DNA of 64,000 bases from Bacillus sp. FJAT-27264 (lineage in GTDB: Bacteria > Bacillota > Bacilli > Paenibacillales > Paenibacillaceae): positions 205,348 through 269,347 of the forward strand of contig NZ_MAQW01000023.1 in assembly GCF_001682855.1 (NCBI RefSeq), read 5' to 3'. Position 1 is the first letter of the stretch. Each line of letters begins with the position of its first letter. The notes under the pieces were generated by a model. It was not told the origin of the DNA, did not search any database, and saw only the letters and a program-made list of their open reading frames with translations. This document shows positions 17,397 to 25,861 of the stretch, piece after piece. The translations under genes were made by a program, and so were the position numbers.

Positions 17397-18017
17397 ATGG
17401 TTCGTTATAGATTAGCAGAAGAGCATGAATTAACACAAATAGCGGTACTATTTGATGAAGCCTTTAAAGGATATCCACTCTTTAGCGTAATGGGAAGTAA
17501 CAACAAGAGTGATGAGGATTTCTTCTATCAGCTACATCTTGTAAATACAAAAGCATATTATCGTCAGCATTGCTGTCTGGTAGCGGTTGATGGAGAGCAA
17601 ATCGTAGCTGCAGCTTTATTGAAGCATCGTGATAAACCTGATGTTGGACTTTGGAACTTTGTGCTTGCCGGAGGCCTCAAGTTATTGTGGAGTGCGGGAG
17701 TCTCGCGAATCCGTAATCTCTTGGATGTAATGGATGAGGCCAAGCATGCATTTGCCGATTTAAACACGCCCTATTGGTACTTGGAGTCCTTTGCGGTAGC
17801 GCCACAGTATCAAAGCCAGCATTTGGGCAGCAAAATGATAGCAGACTGTATCCTCCCTTACATAGCGAAAAACGGAGGGGGCGACTTAACCTTGATTACC
17901 AATACAGATAGCAATCGGATATTTTATACTAAACGCGGGTTCTCGGAGTTCGGTGAATCTGTTATTAGCAGATATGGTCTGGAGGTAGGCAACTGGAGCT
18001 TTATAATAAAAGTTTAG
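17397..18017 (+). CDS. GNAT-family N-acetyltransferase
   Basis: 206 residues. The acetyl-CoA binding part is YLESFAVAPQYQSQHLGSKMI (motif A, Q-x-x-x-L-G), followed by the NTDSNRIFYTKRGFSEF motif. N-terminal residues resemble the YkkB/YncA-like single-domain acetyltransferases. ATG after ATGGAGGC. It is 16 bases ahead of the next acetyltransferase gene, so both are likely co-transcribed. Substrate unknown. Confidence 0.85.
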   Translation: MVRYRLAEEHELTQIAVLFDEAFKGYPLFSVMGSNNKSDEDFFYQLHLVNTKAYYRQHCCLVAVDGEQIVAAALLKHRDKPDVGLWNFVLAGGLKLLWSAGVSRIRNLLDVMDEAKHAFADLNTPYWYLESFAVAPQYQSQHLGSKMIADCILPYIAKNGGGDLTLITNTDSNRIFYTKRGFSEFGESVISRYGLEVGNWSFIIKV

Positions 18018-18033
18018 CATCCGGAGGGATATC

Positions 18034-18567
18034 ATGCTTTTTCAAAGTGGTAGCTTGGCGGTACGTGCACTAGAGCAAAACGATAATGTTTTGTTATCAA
18101 AATGGCTTTCGGACCCCACAGTCCTGGAATTTTACGCAGGAAGGGACGACCCTCATAACCTGGACAAGGTGAATGCAGTATTTTACGCTCAGGAAGAGGA
18201 TGAGGTTAGGTGTATTATCGAGTATGACGCTAAAGAGATAGGGTACATCCAATTCTATCCGCTAGACGACGAATCAAAAAGAGAATATGGCTACTCGGAT
18301 GAGAATGAGAACATATATGGTATGGATCAATTCATAGGTGAGGTCGACTATTGGAATAAAGGTATTGGAGCGCTGCTTGTTACATCCATGGTTAATTACT
18401 TAAAGGGCGATAAACAAGCAAATGTGGTGGTTATGGACCCACAGATAAGAAATGCCAGGGCTATCCGTTGTTATGAGAAATGCGGGTTTAGAAAAGTGAA
18501 ACTCTTACCGCAAAGTGAACTGCACGAAGGGGAGTATCAGGATTGTTGGTTGATTGAGTACCGATAA
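18034..18567 (+). CDS. Aminoglycoside 6'-N-acetyltransferase-like GNAT protein (AAC(6')-Ie-like)
   Basis: 177 residues. The C-terminal part, with IYGMDQFIGEVDYWNKGIGA, the NARAIRCYEKCGFR motif and the ending LPQSELHEGEYQDCWLIEYR, reads very like the AAC(6')-Ie domain of the bifunctional aminoglycoside-modifying enzyme, as I remember it. The acetyl-CoA loop is NKGIGALL. Environmental Bacillota carry many such chromosomal relatives, so drug modification is plausible but not shown. ATG after CGGAGGGAT. Confidence 0.8.
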   Translation: MLFQSGSLAVRALEQNDNVLLSKWLSDPTVLEFYAGRDDPHNLDKVNAVFYAQEEDEVRCIIEYDAKEIGYIQFYPLDDESKREYGYSDENENIYGMDQFIGEVDYWNKGIGALLVTSMVNYLKGDKQANVVVMDPQIRNARAIRCYEKCGFRKVKLLPQSELHEGEYQDCWLIEYR

Positions 18568-18701
18568 GCCTTGTGTTGTACAACAAAAAAAGGTCGTAGC
18601 ATCCAAGCCAAGCATCCGAATCTTACATACTCTATATCAAAATTCTTCCTGATATTTGATAGGGAGAACTTTTGAGATGTAGGAGAGGAGGAGCAGACAA
18701 G

Positions 18702-19052
18702 ATGGCAATTTTAACTACCGGCCCGATTGTGAATACTCCCGTCAACGGGGTAAGACCAACGCAAACGGTAACAATCAAGATCGTGAACAACGATCCGGTT
18801 AATACCTCCACAGTGTTGCTTGAAGGGTATTATTTGAATGGTACAAGAACTCTATATGTACTTGAGGATTGTTCAGTAGCTCCCAATGAGGTTATCACCC
18901 ACAATAATTACGCTAATTTTGATGGGTATGAATTTCTGTTCACCATCGGCGATCATGTTGCCGGGCAGACTGAAATCTCGGTATGGGGCAAGAATGCCAG
19001 TGGAGAACTAGTGGATGCACATCGACTGGTATCTTCCGAGGTGAAGTTCTAA
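18702..19052 (+). CDS. Small beta-rich hypothetical protein
   Basis: 116 residues, no signal peptide, low in charged residues, rich in Val/Thr/Asn (VTIKIVNNDPVNTSTVLLEG, then EISVWGKNASGELVDAHR). The alternating hydrophobic pattern suggests a beta-sandwich like those of spore-surface or adhesin-type proteins in Paenibacillus, but I know no named family. ATG at 18702 follows AGGAGAGGAGGAG. A CATACTCTA string at about 18627 matches the sigma-K -10 pattern CATANNNTA without a convincing -35; a sporulation role is speculation. Confidence 0.6.
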   Translation: MAILTTGPIVNTPVNGVRPTQTVTIKIVNNDPVNTSTVLLEGYYLNGTRTLYVLEDCSVAPNEVITHNNYANFDGYEFLFTIGDHVAGQTEISVWGKNASGELVDAHRLVSSEVKF

Positions 19053-19084
19053 GCTAAGTGCGTTGCCAGTCTAATAGTCATAGA

Positions 19085-19137
19085 GAAACAGCCCTGCGTT
19101 GTCTGATTCCGGTCAGAAGCCCGCAGGGCTGTTTTTC
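19085..19137 (+). terminator. Rho-independent terminator
   Basis: Stem AACAGCCCTGCG...CGCAGGGCTGTT followed by TTTT, downstream of the small beta-rich protein gene. Confidence 0.9.
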
Positions 19138-19317
19138 CTAAAATGCCTTGAACCAATAGGGGGAAGGTTCATCGAGCGAGAAGGTAATGTTCTAACGTGC
19201 GAACTATCGCTTCCCGCTCAGTTATAGTATAACGCAAATTAGAATTATTGATATAAATAATAGGATATATTAATATAATATTCACTATTATCAAAAATTT
19301 GTATGTTTATTAATTCA
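19138..19317. other. AT-rich intergenic stretch without recognised feature
   Basis: About 180 bases, strongly AT-rich around 19225-19310, between two convergent terminators. No open frame with a ribosome site on either strand. Confidence 0.5.
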
Positions 19318-19352
19318 CAAAAAAAGCCCGCCACAATTTGTGTCGGACGCTT
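19318..19352 (-). terminator. Terminator of the 19.4 kb minus-strand gene
   Basis: On the minus strand GUCCG and CGGGC pair around a CAC/GUG inner stem, followed by TTTTTTT. Confidence 0.75.
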
Positions 19353-19387
19353 GCAATAATCCCTGTAGCTGCAGGGTTTCTCTAACA

Positions 19388-19711
19388 TCAATCAGCACCG
19401 CCACCTGAATCGCTTCCGCCGCAGTCACTCACGGGGTCGCTGCTTCCGCTGGAATCGACGCTGTTATGGCTGTACCCGGCATTCGGCTCATGACCGCCCG
19501 GATAGGCTGAGCCGTCATGAACAGGACGTTCCTCCTCATGCGGTCTTGCATAGTCCTGAAATAAATTAGGCTCGGAAGCCGCTATGAAGCCTGCAGAATC
19601 ATTATTGCTGTATTTTGCTGATTTTCTGCTGGTTTTCTTGCTGTTATCTCGTAAAATGGTTTGCATAATGATAAACACCAGCACACCAATTGCTAAAATC
19701 CCAACGCCCAT
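19388..19711 (-). CDS. Small single-pass membrane protein with Gly/Ser-rich tail
   Basis: 107 residues: one N-terminal membrane helix (GILAIGVLVFIIMQTI), a basic KKTSRKS patch on the cytosolic side, then a polar region ending in DSSGSSDPVSDCGGSDSGGG. The low-complexity Ser/Gly/Asp tail with one Cys resembles small TIGR-type membrane proteins of Bacillota whose tails read GGxDxGGG. Start ATG at 19711 has AAAAGGAG; the upstream in-frame ATG at 19765 has none. Function unknown. Confidence 0.65.
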   Translation of the reverse strand: MGVGILAIGVLVFIIMQTILRDNSKKTSRKSAKYSNNDSAGFIAASEPNLFQDYARPHEEERPVHDGSAYPGGHEPNAGYSHNSVDSSGSSDPVSDCGGSDSGGGAD

Positions 19712-19918
19712 TCGATCGCTCCTTTTAAAAAGGACTCCAAGGTCTTCTTCAGAATTGTACCACATTCCCTGAAGCGTGGGAGCCGAAATGTGCAGAAAGG
19801 GCCATGCAGTACTATATTTATCTGTACTTGGAAGTGCTGTGCAAGATGCGTGGTAAGGGCTTGCGTTCCAGCTTCCAATTTGCTAACATGTAATGTAACT
19901 TAATCATTATTTGGTTTT

Positions 19919-20055
19919 CTAGGGTTCCGCAGCTTGTTCAAGCTGGTCAGGTCCGAGGGAAAACGCACGGATCAAGAGATTCGTGTTCACACGGAGGGAT
20001 AAAAGCCCGGGAGGAATCGTCTGTTATCGACGAATACCTCCCGGGCTTATTTTAT
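19919..20055 (+). ncRNA. Guanidine-I riboswitch (ykkC-yxkD leader) with expression-platform terminator
   Basis: The conserved blocks of the guanidine-I class are all present in order: CTAGGGTTCCGC (from 19919), GCTGGTCAGGTCCGAGGGAAAAC, ACACGGAGGGATAAAAGCCCGGGAGG. The 3' block AGCCCGGGAGG also forms the 5' arm of a long terminator stem ending in CCTCCCGGGCT and TTATTTTATT (20004-20055). Thus ligand binding can hold the arm in the aptamer and let transcription pass. It precedes the ykkCD pair, the textbook target of this riboswitch. A weak promoter (TTGCGT, 17 bases, TAACAT) lies at 19861-19889. Confidence 0.96.
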
Positions 20056-20100
20056 TGTGACGCAATGAGGGAGTTAAGTACTATTAAGGGGGAGAAACAG

Positions 20101-20445
20101 GTGAAGAATAATCTGGATTGGGCCAAGGTTGTGGTCGCTGCCTGCTTTGAGGTGATCTGGGTCATCGGCCTGAAGCATGCCTCCGCTCCATGGGAGTGGC
20201 TTGTCACGGTCATTGCGATTGTGGTCAGCTTCTATGGCATGATTTCGGCCAGTCAAAAGCTACCTGTAGGTACAGTCTACTCCGTATTCGTTGGACTTGG
20301 TACGGCGGGCACGATTATGGCGGAAATGATTTGGTTCGGGGAACCGTTCAAACTGCTGAAGCTGGTGCTGGTGCTAATTCTACTGGCGGGTGTCGTGGGA
20401 CTGAAGCTCGTTACTAAGGAAGAACCCGGCAAGGAGGTGGCTTAA
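20101..20445 (+). CDS. ykkC: Guanidinium exporter subunit YkkC (small multidrug resistance family)
   Basis: 114 residues with four membrane helices and the SMR active-site glutamate in ACFEVIWVIGLKHA, which matches the Gdx/YkkC subtype. Guanidinium-exporting SMR proteins work as antiparallel dimers exchanging protons; here the pair with YkkD forms the heterodimer. GTG at 20101 is preceded by AAGGGGGAG; the ATG at 20065 lacks a ribosome site. Control by the riboswitch immediately upstream is direct. Confidence 0.93.
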   Translation: MKNNLDWAKVVVAACFEVIWVIGLKHASAPWEWLVTVIAIVVSFYGMISASQKLPVGTVYSVFVGLGTAGTIMAEMIWFGEPFKLLKLVLVLILLAGVVGLKLVTKEEPGKEVA

Positions 20446-20760
20446 ATGGCGTGGTTATTTCTCGTAGTAGCCGGAATATTGGAAATGTTCGGTGTAACGA
20501 TGATTAACAAATTGAACAAGGACCGCAACTGGCAAGCCTTGTGTCTACTGCTGCTTGGTTTTGGCGGAAGTTTTATCTTCCTGGCACTGGCAATGGAGCA
20601 TCTCCCGATGGGGACGGCCTATGCGGTCTGGACGGGAATTGGCGCCTCAGGCGGGGCCATTCTGGGCATGATGTTGTACGGTGAGCCAAGAAACTGGAAG
20701 CGGATTATCTTTATCGTGATGATTCTCGGTGCGGCGGTAGGGCTTAAGGCGATAGCTTAG
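20446..20760 (+). CDS. ykkD: Guanidinium exporter subunit YkkD (small multidrug resistance family)
   Basis: 104 residues, four membrane helices, active-site glutamate in VAGILEMFGVTMINK and the HLPMGTAYAVWTGIGASGGA motif of SMR helix 3. It follows the ykkC stop codon without a gap, so subunits are made in step. Confidence 0.93.
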   Translation: MAWLFLVVAGILEMFGVTMINKLNKDRNWQALCLLLLGFGGSFIFLALAMEHLPMGTAYAVWTGIGASGGAILGMMLYGEPRNWKRIIFIVMILGAAVGLKAIA

Positions 20761-20782
20761 TCTCGTTCTTTTTATTATTATA

Positions 20783-20833
20783 AATTTAGACACGTCCCCC
20801 AGGTTTCGATCGTTCCCAGGGGGTAAGTATAAT
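20783..20833 (+). promoter_or_regulatory. Hairpin and -10 box ahead of the aldo/keto reductase
   Basis: CCCCCAGG...CCAGGGGG can form a short hairpin (20796-20822) and is followed by a perfect TATAAT (20828-20833); a weak -35 TTCGAT sits 17 bases upstream within the loop. The hairpin may be an operator. Confidence 0.4.
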
Positions 20834-20868
20834 AGATATACAACTCACTTATTAAGGGGACTTCAAAC

Positions 20869-21771
20869 ATGAACTGGCAGGTCAGTGAAGAAGAATTAGA
20901 AGCTATCATGCAGGCCAACCGGAAGGGACGTATCCCGCTTCCGGATGGCGCCTCGGTTCCCAGAATCGGGCAGGGTACCTGGAATATGGGCGACACGCCT
21001 TCCGCAAGGGCAGAAGAGATTGCCGCGCTGAGGCTCGGCGTGGAACTGGGTCTGGATCTCATCGATACAGCCGAGATGTATGGCGACGGCAGATCGGAAG
21101 AGATGATTAGCGAGGCGATTAAAGGAATACGCGATAAAGTCTTTCTTGTCTCGAAGGTATATCCGCATAATGCGGGCAAGGCACGACTTGCCCGCAGCTG
21201 CGAGGAAAGCCTGAAACGGCTGAACACGGACCACCTCGACCTTTACTTGCTACACTGGCGTGGGGAAATTCCGCTAGAAGAGACGGTGGAGGGCATGGAA
21301 GCCTTGGTAGCTGCCGGTAAAATTGCCAGATGGGGTGTATCCAATTTGGATATTGAGGAGATGCAGGAACTCCAGCGCGTTGCAAAGGGAGGCCGCTGCA
21401 TGGTGAATCAAGTGCTGTATCATCTCGGTTCGCGGGGCATCGAGAATGATCTGCTGCCCTGGATGAGCGGACACAAGATTCCGCTTATGGCCTACTCGCC
21501 ACTGGCACAAGCGGGAGCTCTCCGCAAGGGGCTGGTAGAGAACGAGGTTGTCCGTGAGATTGCAGACAACCATCAGGCGACACCGCTTCAAGTACTTCTG
21601 GCTTGGACGATCCGTGAGGATCTGGTCATGGCCATTCCTAAGGCATCCTCGCGGAAGCATGTGACCGAGAATGCAGCAGCTGTAAGGATCAAGCTTAGTA
21701 ATGACGAATTGTTGAAGCTGGATTTTGCGTTCCCGCAGCCCTCCTGGAAAGTGCCATTGGATATGGTTTGA
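20869..21771 (+). CDS. Aldo/keto reductase
   Basis: 300 residues, single TIM-barrel NADPH-dependent reductase. The tetrad is complete: Asp and Tyr in LIDTAEMYGDG, Lys in FLVSKVYP and His in YLLHWRG. Further family marks are GVSNLD, PLMAYSPLAQ and the cofactor loop AIPKASSRKHVTENA. N-terminal extension of about 25 residues before LPDGASVPRIGQGTW. Monocistronic between a promoter and a strong terminator; it probably reduces a small aldehyde or ketone. Confidence 0.9.
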   Translation: MNWQVSEEELEAIMQANRKGRIPLPDGASVPRIGQGTWNMGDTPSARAEEIAALRLGVELGLDLIDTAEMYGDGRSEEMISEAIKGIRDKVFLVSKVYPHNAGKARLARSCEESLKRLNTDHLDLYLLHWRGEIPLEETVEGMEALVAAGKIARWGVSNLDIEEMQELQRVAKGGRCMVNQVLYHLGSRGIENDLLPWMSGHKIPLMAYSPLAQAGALRKGLVENEVVREIADNHQATPLQVLLAWTIREDLVMAIPKASSRKHVTENAAAVRIKLSNDELLKLDFAFPQPSWKVPLDMV

Positions 21772-21800
21772 CTATCAATTAAAAGGATTGGATTGATCTC

Positions 21801-21855
21801 CAACCGGCCTGAAGTGTCGACCCTACAGGGTAGCGACACTTCAGGCCGGTTTTGT
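21801..21855 (+). terminator. Long perfect terminator after the aldo/keto reductase
   Basis: An uninterrupted stem of about 18 base pairs (CCGGCCTGAAGTGTCG with its complement) and a TTTT run. Confidence 0.92.
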
Positions 21856-22208
21856 TTGTGTAAGCCTTGCTTCAAGCTGGTATTCTGTGATCAGGGTGTA
21901 TGATTTCCCCAGTGCTTGGAGAAATTAACGCTAATCTTATGCTGACAATAGCAGGGGGATTAGGTGAGTGAATGTTAATATATGGAATAGTGTGAGGGGC
22001 GATATTCCTTGCAGTTCTAAGGTTTTCAGGCCTTTGATGCCAAATGGCAGGAACTCTTAAATGTTGTCAACAACGTTCATGCCGAAACCGTGTTTTCAAT
22101 TTGGTGACAAAGAAAGCGCTTTGATTTACGATGTGGTCATAGGGGATTTCCTTTACACCGAAGACGTGAAGGTGTCCTGCTTGAATAACTTTAAGGGGGC
22201 TTATTACA
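21856..22208 (+). promoter_or_regulatory. Control region of the mannitol operon
   Basis: About 350 bases without a gene. A cre-like box AGAAAGCGCTTTGA (22111-22124; 12 of 14 positions of the symmetric consensus) indicates catabolite control by CcpA. TTGTCA (22064-22069) and TGACAA (22105-22110) form an inverted pair separated by 35 bases, plausible half sites for MtlR. I could not find a convincing -10/-35 pair; activator-dependent promoters of PRD regulators are often weak. Confidence 0.55.
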
Positions 22209-23669
22209 ATGGCCACAGAAACAAAACAATCTTCATCCGGTGGTGCACGGGTGAAAGTCCAACAATTTGGCCGTACCCTTAGTGGTATGGTTATGCCGAA
22301 TATCGGAGCATTCATCGCTTGGGGCTTGATTACGGCTTTATTCATTCCAACCGGCTGGTGGCCGAATGAGAAGCTGGCAACTTTGGTTGGCCCGATGATT
22401 ACTTATCTACTACCGCTGTTAATTGGTTACACTGGCGGTACGATGGTTCACGGCAAGCGCGGTGGCGTAATCGGTGCAATTGTCACTATGGGTGTCATCG
22501 TGGGGGCAACCATCCCGATGTTCCTTGGAGCAATGGTTGTTGGACCTTTGTCAGCCTGGGTACTGAAGCAGTTCGATAAGGCTGTGGAAGGTAAGATCAG
22601 AGCAGGCTTTGAGATGCTGGTTAACAACTTCTCGATTGGTATTATCGGCGGTATTCTGGCTATCGTATCCTTCAAGGGAATCGGGCCGCTCATTCAAGCC
22701 TTGACGAACGCATTGTCCACAGGTGTAGAATTTTTGGTGAACCATCACCTGCTGCCGCTCGTTAACATTATTATCGAGCCAGCAAAGATATTGTTCCTGA
22801 ACAACGCTATCAACCATGGTATTCTTACACCAATTGCTGCTGAGGAATCCATAAGACTGGGAAAATCGATTTTGTATATGCTGGAATCCAACCCAGGTCC
22901 GGGCCTCGGTGTTTTGCTGGCCTACTGGCTGGTTGGACGCGGTTCTGCCAAAGCTTCCGCACCAGGCGCAGTTATCATTCATTTCCTGGGTGGTATTCAT
23001 GAGATCTACTTCCCGTACATTCTGATGAATCCTCGCCTGATCCTGGCGGTTATCGGTGGTGGTGTGAGCGGTACGTTCACGTTCCAGATGCTTGGTGCTG
23101 GTCTGACGGGTGCAACTTCTCCAGGTAGTATCATTTCTTACATCGCAATGACACCTAAAGGCGGTTACCTGCCGATGTTTGCCGGCGTAATTGTAGCAAC
23201 GGTTGTATCTTTCCTTATCGCCTCTGTTCTTCTCAAGACAAGCAAGAAGAATAACGAAGAGAATGATATTGAAGAAGCAACAGCCAAAATGAGAGACATG
23301 AAAGCTGCCGGAAACACTACGGCTCCAGTTGCAGCAGCTCCAGCAGCGACTGCAAGCGCAAGTGCCGCTAATGCAGGAAACGTCCGCCGCAAAGAAGATG
23401 TGAATAAGATCGTCTTCGCTTGTGATGCAGGTATGGGTTCCAGTGCTATGGGAGCCTCCGTGCTAAGAAAGAAATTGCAGACCGCAGGGGTTAACATTAC
23501 AGTTGTGAACTCCGCAGTCAGTGAAATTCCGGCGGATGCGGACATTGTTGTCACTCAGAAAACGCTGACCGACCGCGCGATTGCCAGCAATCCCAACGCG
23601 GAGCACATCTCTATCGACAACTTCCTGAAGAGTCCGAAGTACGATGAGCTTGTCGAGCGTTTGAAGTAA
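22209..23669 (+). CDS. mtlA: Mannitol-specific PTS permease, IIC and IIB domains
   Basis: 486 residues. Residues 1-340 form the membrane IIC domain (GRTLSGMVMPNIGAFIAWG, the LLPLIIGYTGG-like segment, NNAINHGILTP, HFLGGIHEIYFPYI). An Ala-rich linker leads to the IIB domain with the phosphorylated Cys405 in VFACDAGMGSSAMG. There is no fused IIA, which is encoded by mtlF further on. Start after AAGGGGGC. First gene of mtlA-R-F-D; brings in mannitol as mannitol 1-phosphate. Confidence 0.96.
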   Translation: MATETKQSSSGGARVKVQQFGRTLSGMVMPNIGAFIAWGLITALFIPTGWWPNEKLATLVGPMITYLLPLLIGYTGGTMVHGKRGGVIGAIVTMGVIVGATIPMFLGAMVVGPLSAWVLKQFDKAVEGKIRAGFEMLVNNFSIGIIGGILAIVSFKGIGPLIQALTNALSTGVEFLVNHHLLPLVNIIIEPAKILFLNNAINHGILTPIAAEESIRLGKSILYMLESNPGPGLGVLLAYWLVGRGSAKASAPGAVIIHFLGGIHEIYFPYILMNPRLILAVIGGGVSGTFTFQMLGAGLTGATSPGSIISYIAMTPKGGYLPMFAGVIVATVVSFLIASVLLKTSKKNNEENDIEEATAKMRDMKAAGNTTAPVAAAPAATASASAANAGNVRRKEDVNKIVFACDAGMGSSAMGASVLRKKLQTAGVNITVVNSAVSEIPADADIVVTQKTLTDRAIASNPNAEHISIDNFLKSPKYDELVERLK

Positions 23670-23718
23670 GTGATAAATGTGTAAGATATTAAATCAAGAG
23701 TAGTTTAGGATTAAATAA

Positions 23719-23757
23719 GGGAGACGCTGGCGGCATTCATGCCAGCGTTTGTCTCCA
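23719..23757 (+). other. Intercistronic stem-loop between mtlA and mtlR
   Basis: GGAGACGCTGGC and GCCAGCGTTTGTCTCC pair around the loop GGCATTCAT, leaving a four-base bulge. No T-run follows, so it is probably a processing or mRNA-stability element that keeps mtlA message more abundant than the regulator message, not a terminator. Confidence 0.6.
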
Positions 23758-23778
23758 TGTAGGCGAGGGTTCCGGGAA

Positions 23779-25845
23779 ATGAGGAAAATGACCGCCAGAC
23801 AGCGACAAATGATAGGACTTCTCCTTGGGGTGAGCGAAGAGATCACCGCTGCCGAGATCGCTGCGGACACGGGTGTCAGTGTACGCACCGTTCACCGGGA
23901 AATGGAGGATATTGAGGGCATCCTGAAGGATTTCGGTCTCGATTTGAGCCGGAAATCCGGCAAGGGCATCCAGCTCAGCGGGCCAGAAGGTGGCCTTGAG
24001 GAGCTGCGGATTTACTTGCGGGAAGAGAAGCCGGCGGAATATTCCGGGGAGGATCGCAAGATCTATGAGCTGTGCTCCCTGCTGGAAGCAGAGGAGCCGG
24101 TGAAGCTCTATGCGTTGGCCCACTCGCTAAAAGTTACCGTAGCAACTATTAGCTATGATCTGGATGAACTCGAGCCATGGGTGCGCAAATTTGGCCTGAA
24201 GCTCGTCCGAAGGCGAGGGTATGGCGTAGAAATTACCGGCACCGAAGTAGATAAACGCCGGGCCATCGGCCGTCTGGCTGCTGAGCATCTGGACCAGTCG
24301 GACCTTGTCGGTCATATGCTGCCTGCGCAAGGCAATCCGGTGTTTAATATGCTGCTGTCCAGCGTGGGCAAGAACAAACTGATGGATGTAGAGAATACGC
24401 TCTGGGACATGGAATGGAAATGGACAGCGGAGCTACCGGAAATCGTCTATATGGAGCTGCTGTTGGGGCTGTCTGTAACCGTAAGACGGGTATGCGTCGG
24501 TAGGGAGATCGATCTCACGGAAGATGTGGGGTACCCGCGAATGTCCGACCACCGAAATATTGCTGCTTCGGAGCAATTCGTCCAGCGTCTGGGCCATATC
24601 CTCGGGCTGACGTTTCCTCGAACGGAAATTCACTATATCGCGGGATTGTTCGACCGGGTGCAGGAGTCGTTCTCTTCGACCGGTTTTGCGTATGGTGACA
24701 TCGAGCTGGTGGAGATTGTCTACAGACTGACGGACAGCATCGCAAGGCGGACAGGGGTTCCATTCCTGCGCGACCGGTCCCTTCGGGAGGGAGTGATCGA
24801 GCATATTAATCCTGCCCTGAAGCGGATTCGTGAAGGAACCCGCATCCGTAATCCGTTACTGGGTCCGATTCGTAAGGATTACGAGTATTTGTTTCAGACC
24901 GTCCGGGATTCGGTAGAAGATCTGAACCTGGATCTCTTCATTCCCGACGAGGAGATTGGCTTTCTGGTGATGCACTTTGGCGCATCTATGGAAAGGCTGA
25001 ATCAGCTCAGGCGCAGTGTTCGGGCCATTCTGGTCTGTGCCAGCGGACTGAGCTCTTCACGGCTGCTGGCTACCAGGTTGAATAAGGAGTTGCCGCAGAT
25101 TGAGGTCATGGGCAATGTCTCTTGGTATGAGGCAGCCCGACTGCCGGAAGAAGATTATGACCTTATTATCTCCACCATCGATTTACCCCTGCCGGGTGAT
25201 CGATATATCAAGATCAGCCCCCTGCTAACAGGGGAAGAAATAGAGAAGCTGCTGAGCTATATACAAAATACTGTGCCGAAAGAACGTGAAGAACCTCCTG
25301 CTGGTGAACCAGGGACTGTAGTTCGGGAAGAAGCGGCTTTCGACCGAATGAAGAGTTATAACGTCATCTTGGAAGAGATGATCAGTCTGATTGAACGCTT
25401 CCGCCTCTATTCGCTTGACAATAGCGGAATGAACCTGCCGGCCACATTGGCCGTCATGCTCGACATGATTGCAGATTTCGGTGTGATTGGCGACACCGGG
25501 CTGGTACTGGACCGGCTTCTGGAGCGGGAACGGATGGCCAGCCAGGTGATTCCGGATACCCGGCTGGCGCTGTTCCATACGCGGAGCAGCCATATTCATA
25601 AATCTTCCCTGACCCTGTACCGGCTGGAACAGCCTGTACAGCTGGATGGGGAGACGGAAGTGAGGGTTATCCTGCTCATGCTTGCCCCGCGCAAGCTATC
25701 CAAGGAAAGCCTGGAGGTCCTGAGCGAGATCAGTGCTATGCTGCTCAATACAGAGCTGGTAAAGCTGCTGGAGGAGCGGGCGGAGCCGGAAATCCGGCGA
25801 TATCTGTCGTCCGAACTTTTACGTTTTTTCGAAAATAAACTTTGA
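23779..25845 (+). CDS. mtlR: Mannitol operon activator, PRD-containing regulator
   Basis: 688 residues: N-terminal HTH (MTARQRQMIGLLLGVSEEIT), second winged HTH, two PRDs (about 185-295 and 300-410), an EIIB-like domain and a C-terminal EIIA-Mtl-like domain (about 550-685). With the ATG at 23779 the phosphorylation sites fall at His342 (VIEHINPAL), Cys420 (VCASGLSSSR) and His600 (LALFHTRSS), practically identical to His342, Cys419 and His599 of B. subtilis MtlR, which supports this start over an upstream TTG. HPr-dependent phosphorylation of the PRD activates, EIIB phosphorylation inhibits. It sits inside the operon it controls. Confidence 0.94.
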   Translation: MRKMTARQRQMIGLLLGVSEEITAAEIAADTGVSVRTVHREMEDIEGILKDFGLDLSRKSGKGIQLSGPEGGLEELRIYLREEKPAEYSGEDRKIYELCSLLEAEEPVKLYALAHSLKVTVATISYDLDELEPWVRKFGLKLVRRRGYGVEITGTEVDKRRAIGRLAAEHLDQSDLVGHMLPAQGNPVFNMLLSSVGKNKLMDVENTLWDMEWKWTAELPEIVYMELLLGLSVTVRRVCVGREIDLTEDVGYPRMSDHRNIAASEQFVQRLGHILGLTFPRTEIHYIAGLFDRVQESFSSTGFAYGDIELVEIVYRLTDSIARRTGVPFLRDRSLREGVIEHINPALKRIREGTRIRNPLLGPIRKDYEYLFQTVRDSVEDLNLDLFIPDEEIGFLVMHFGASMERLNQLRRSVRAILVCASGLSSSRLLATRLNKELPQIEVMGNVSWYEAARLPEEDYDLIISTIDLPLPGDRYIKISPLLTGEEIEKLLSYIQNTVPKEREEPPAGEPGTVVREEAAFDRMKSYNVILEEMISLIERFRLYSLDNSGMNLPATLAVMLDMIADFGVIGDTGLVLDRLLERERMASQVIPDTRLALFHTRSSHIHKSSLTLYRLEQPVQLDGETEVRVILLMLAPRKLSKESLEVLSEISAMLLNTELVKLLEERAEPEIRRYLSSELLRFFENKL

Positions 25846-25861
25846 AAGCGAGAGAAACCAT

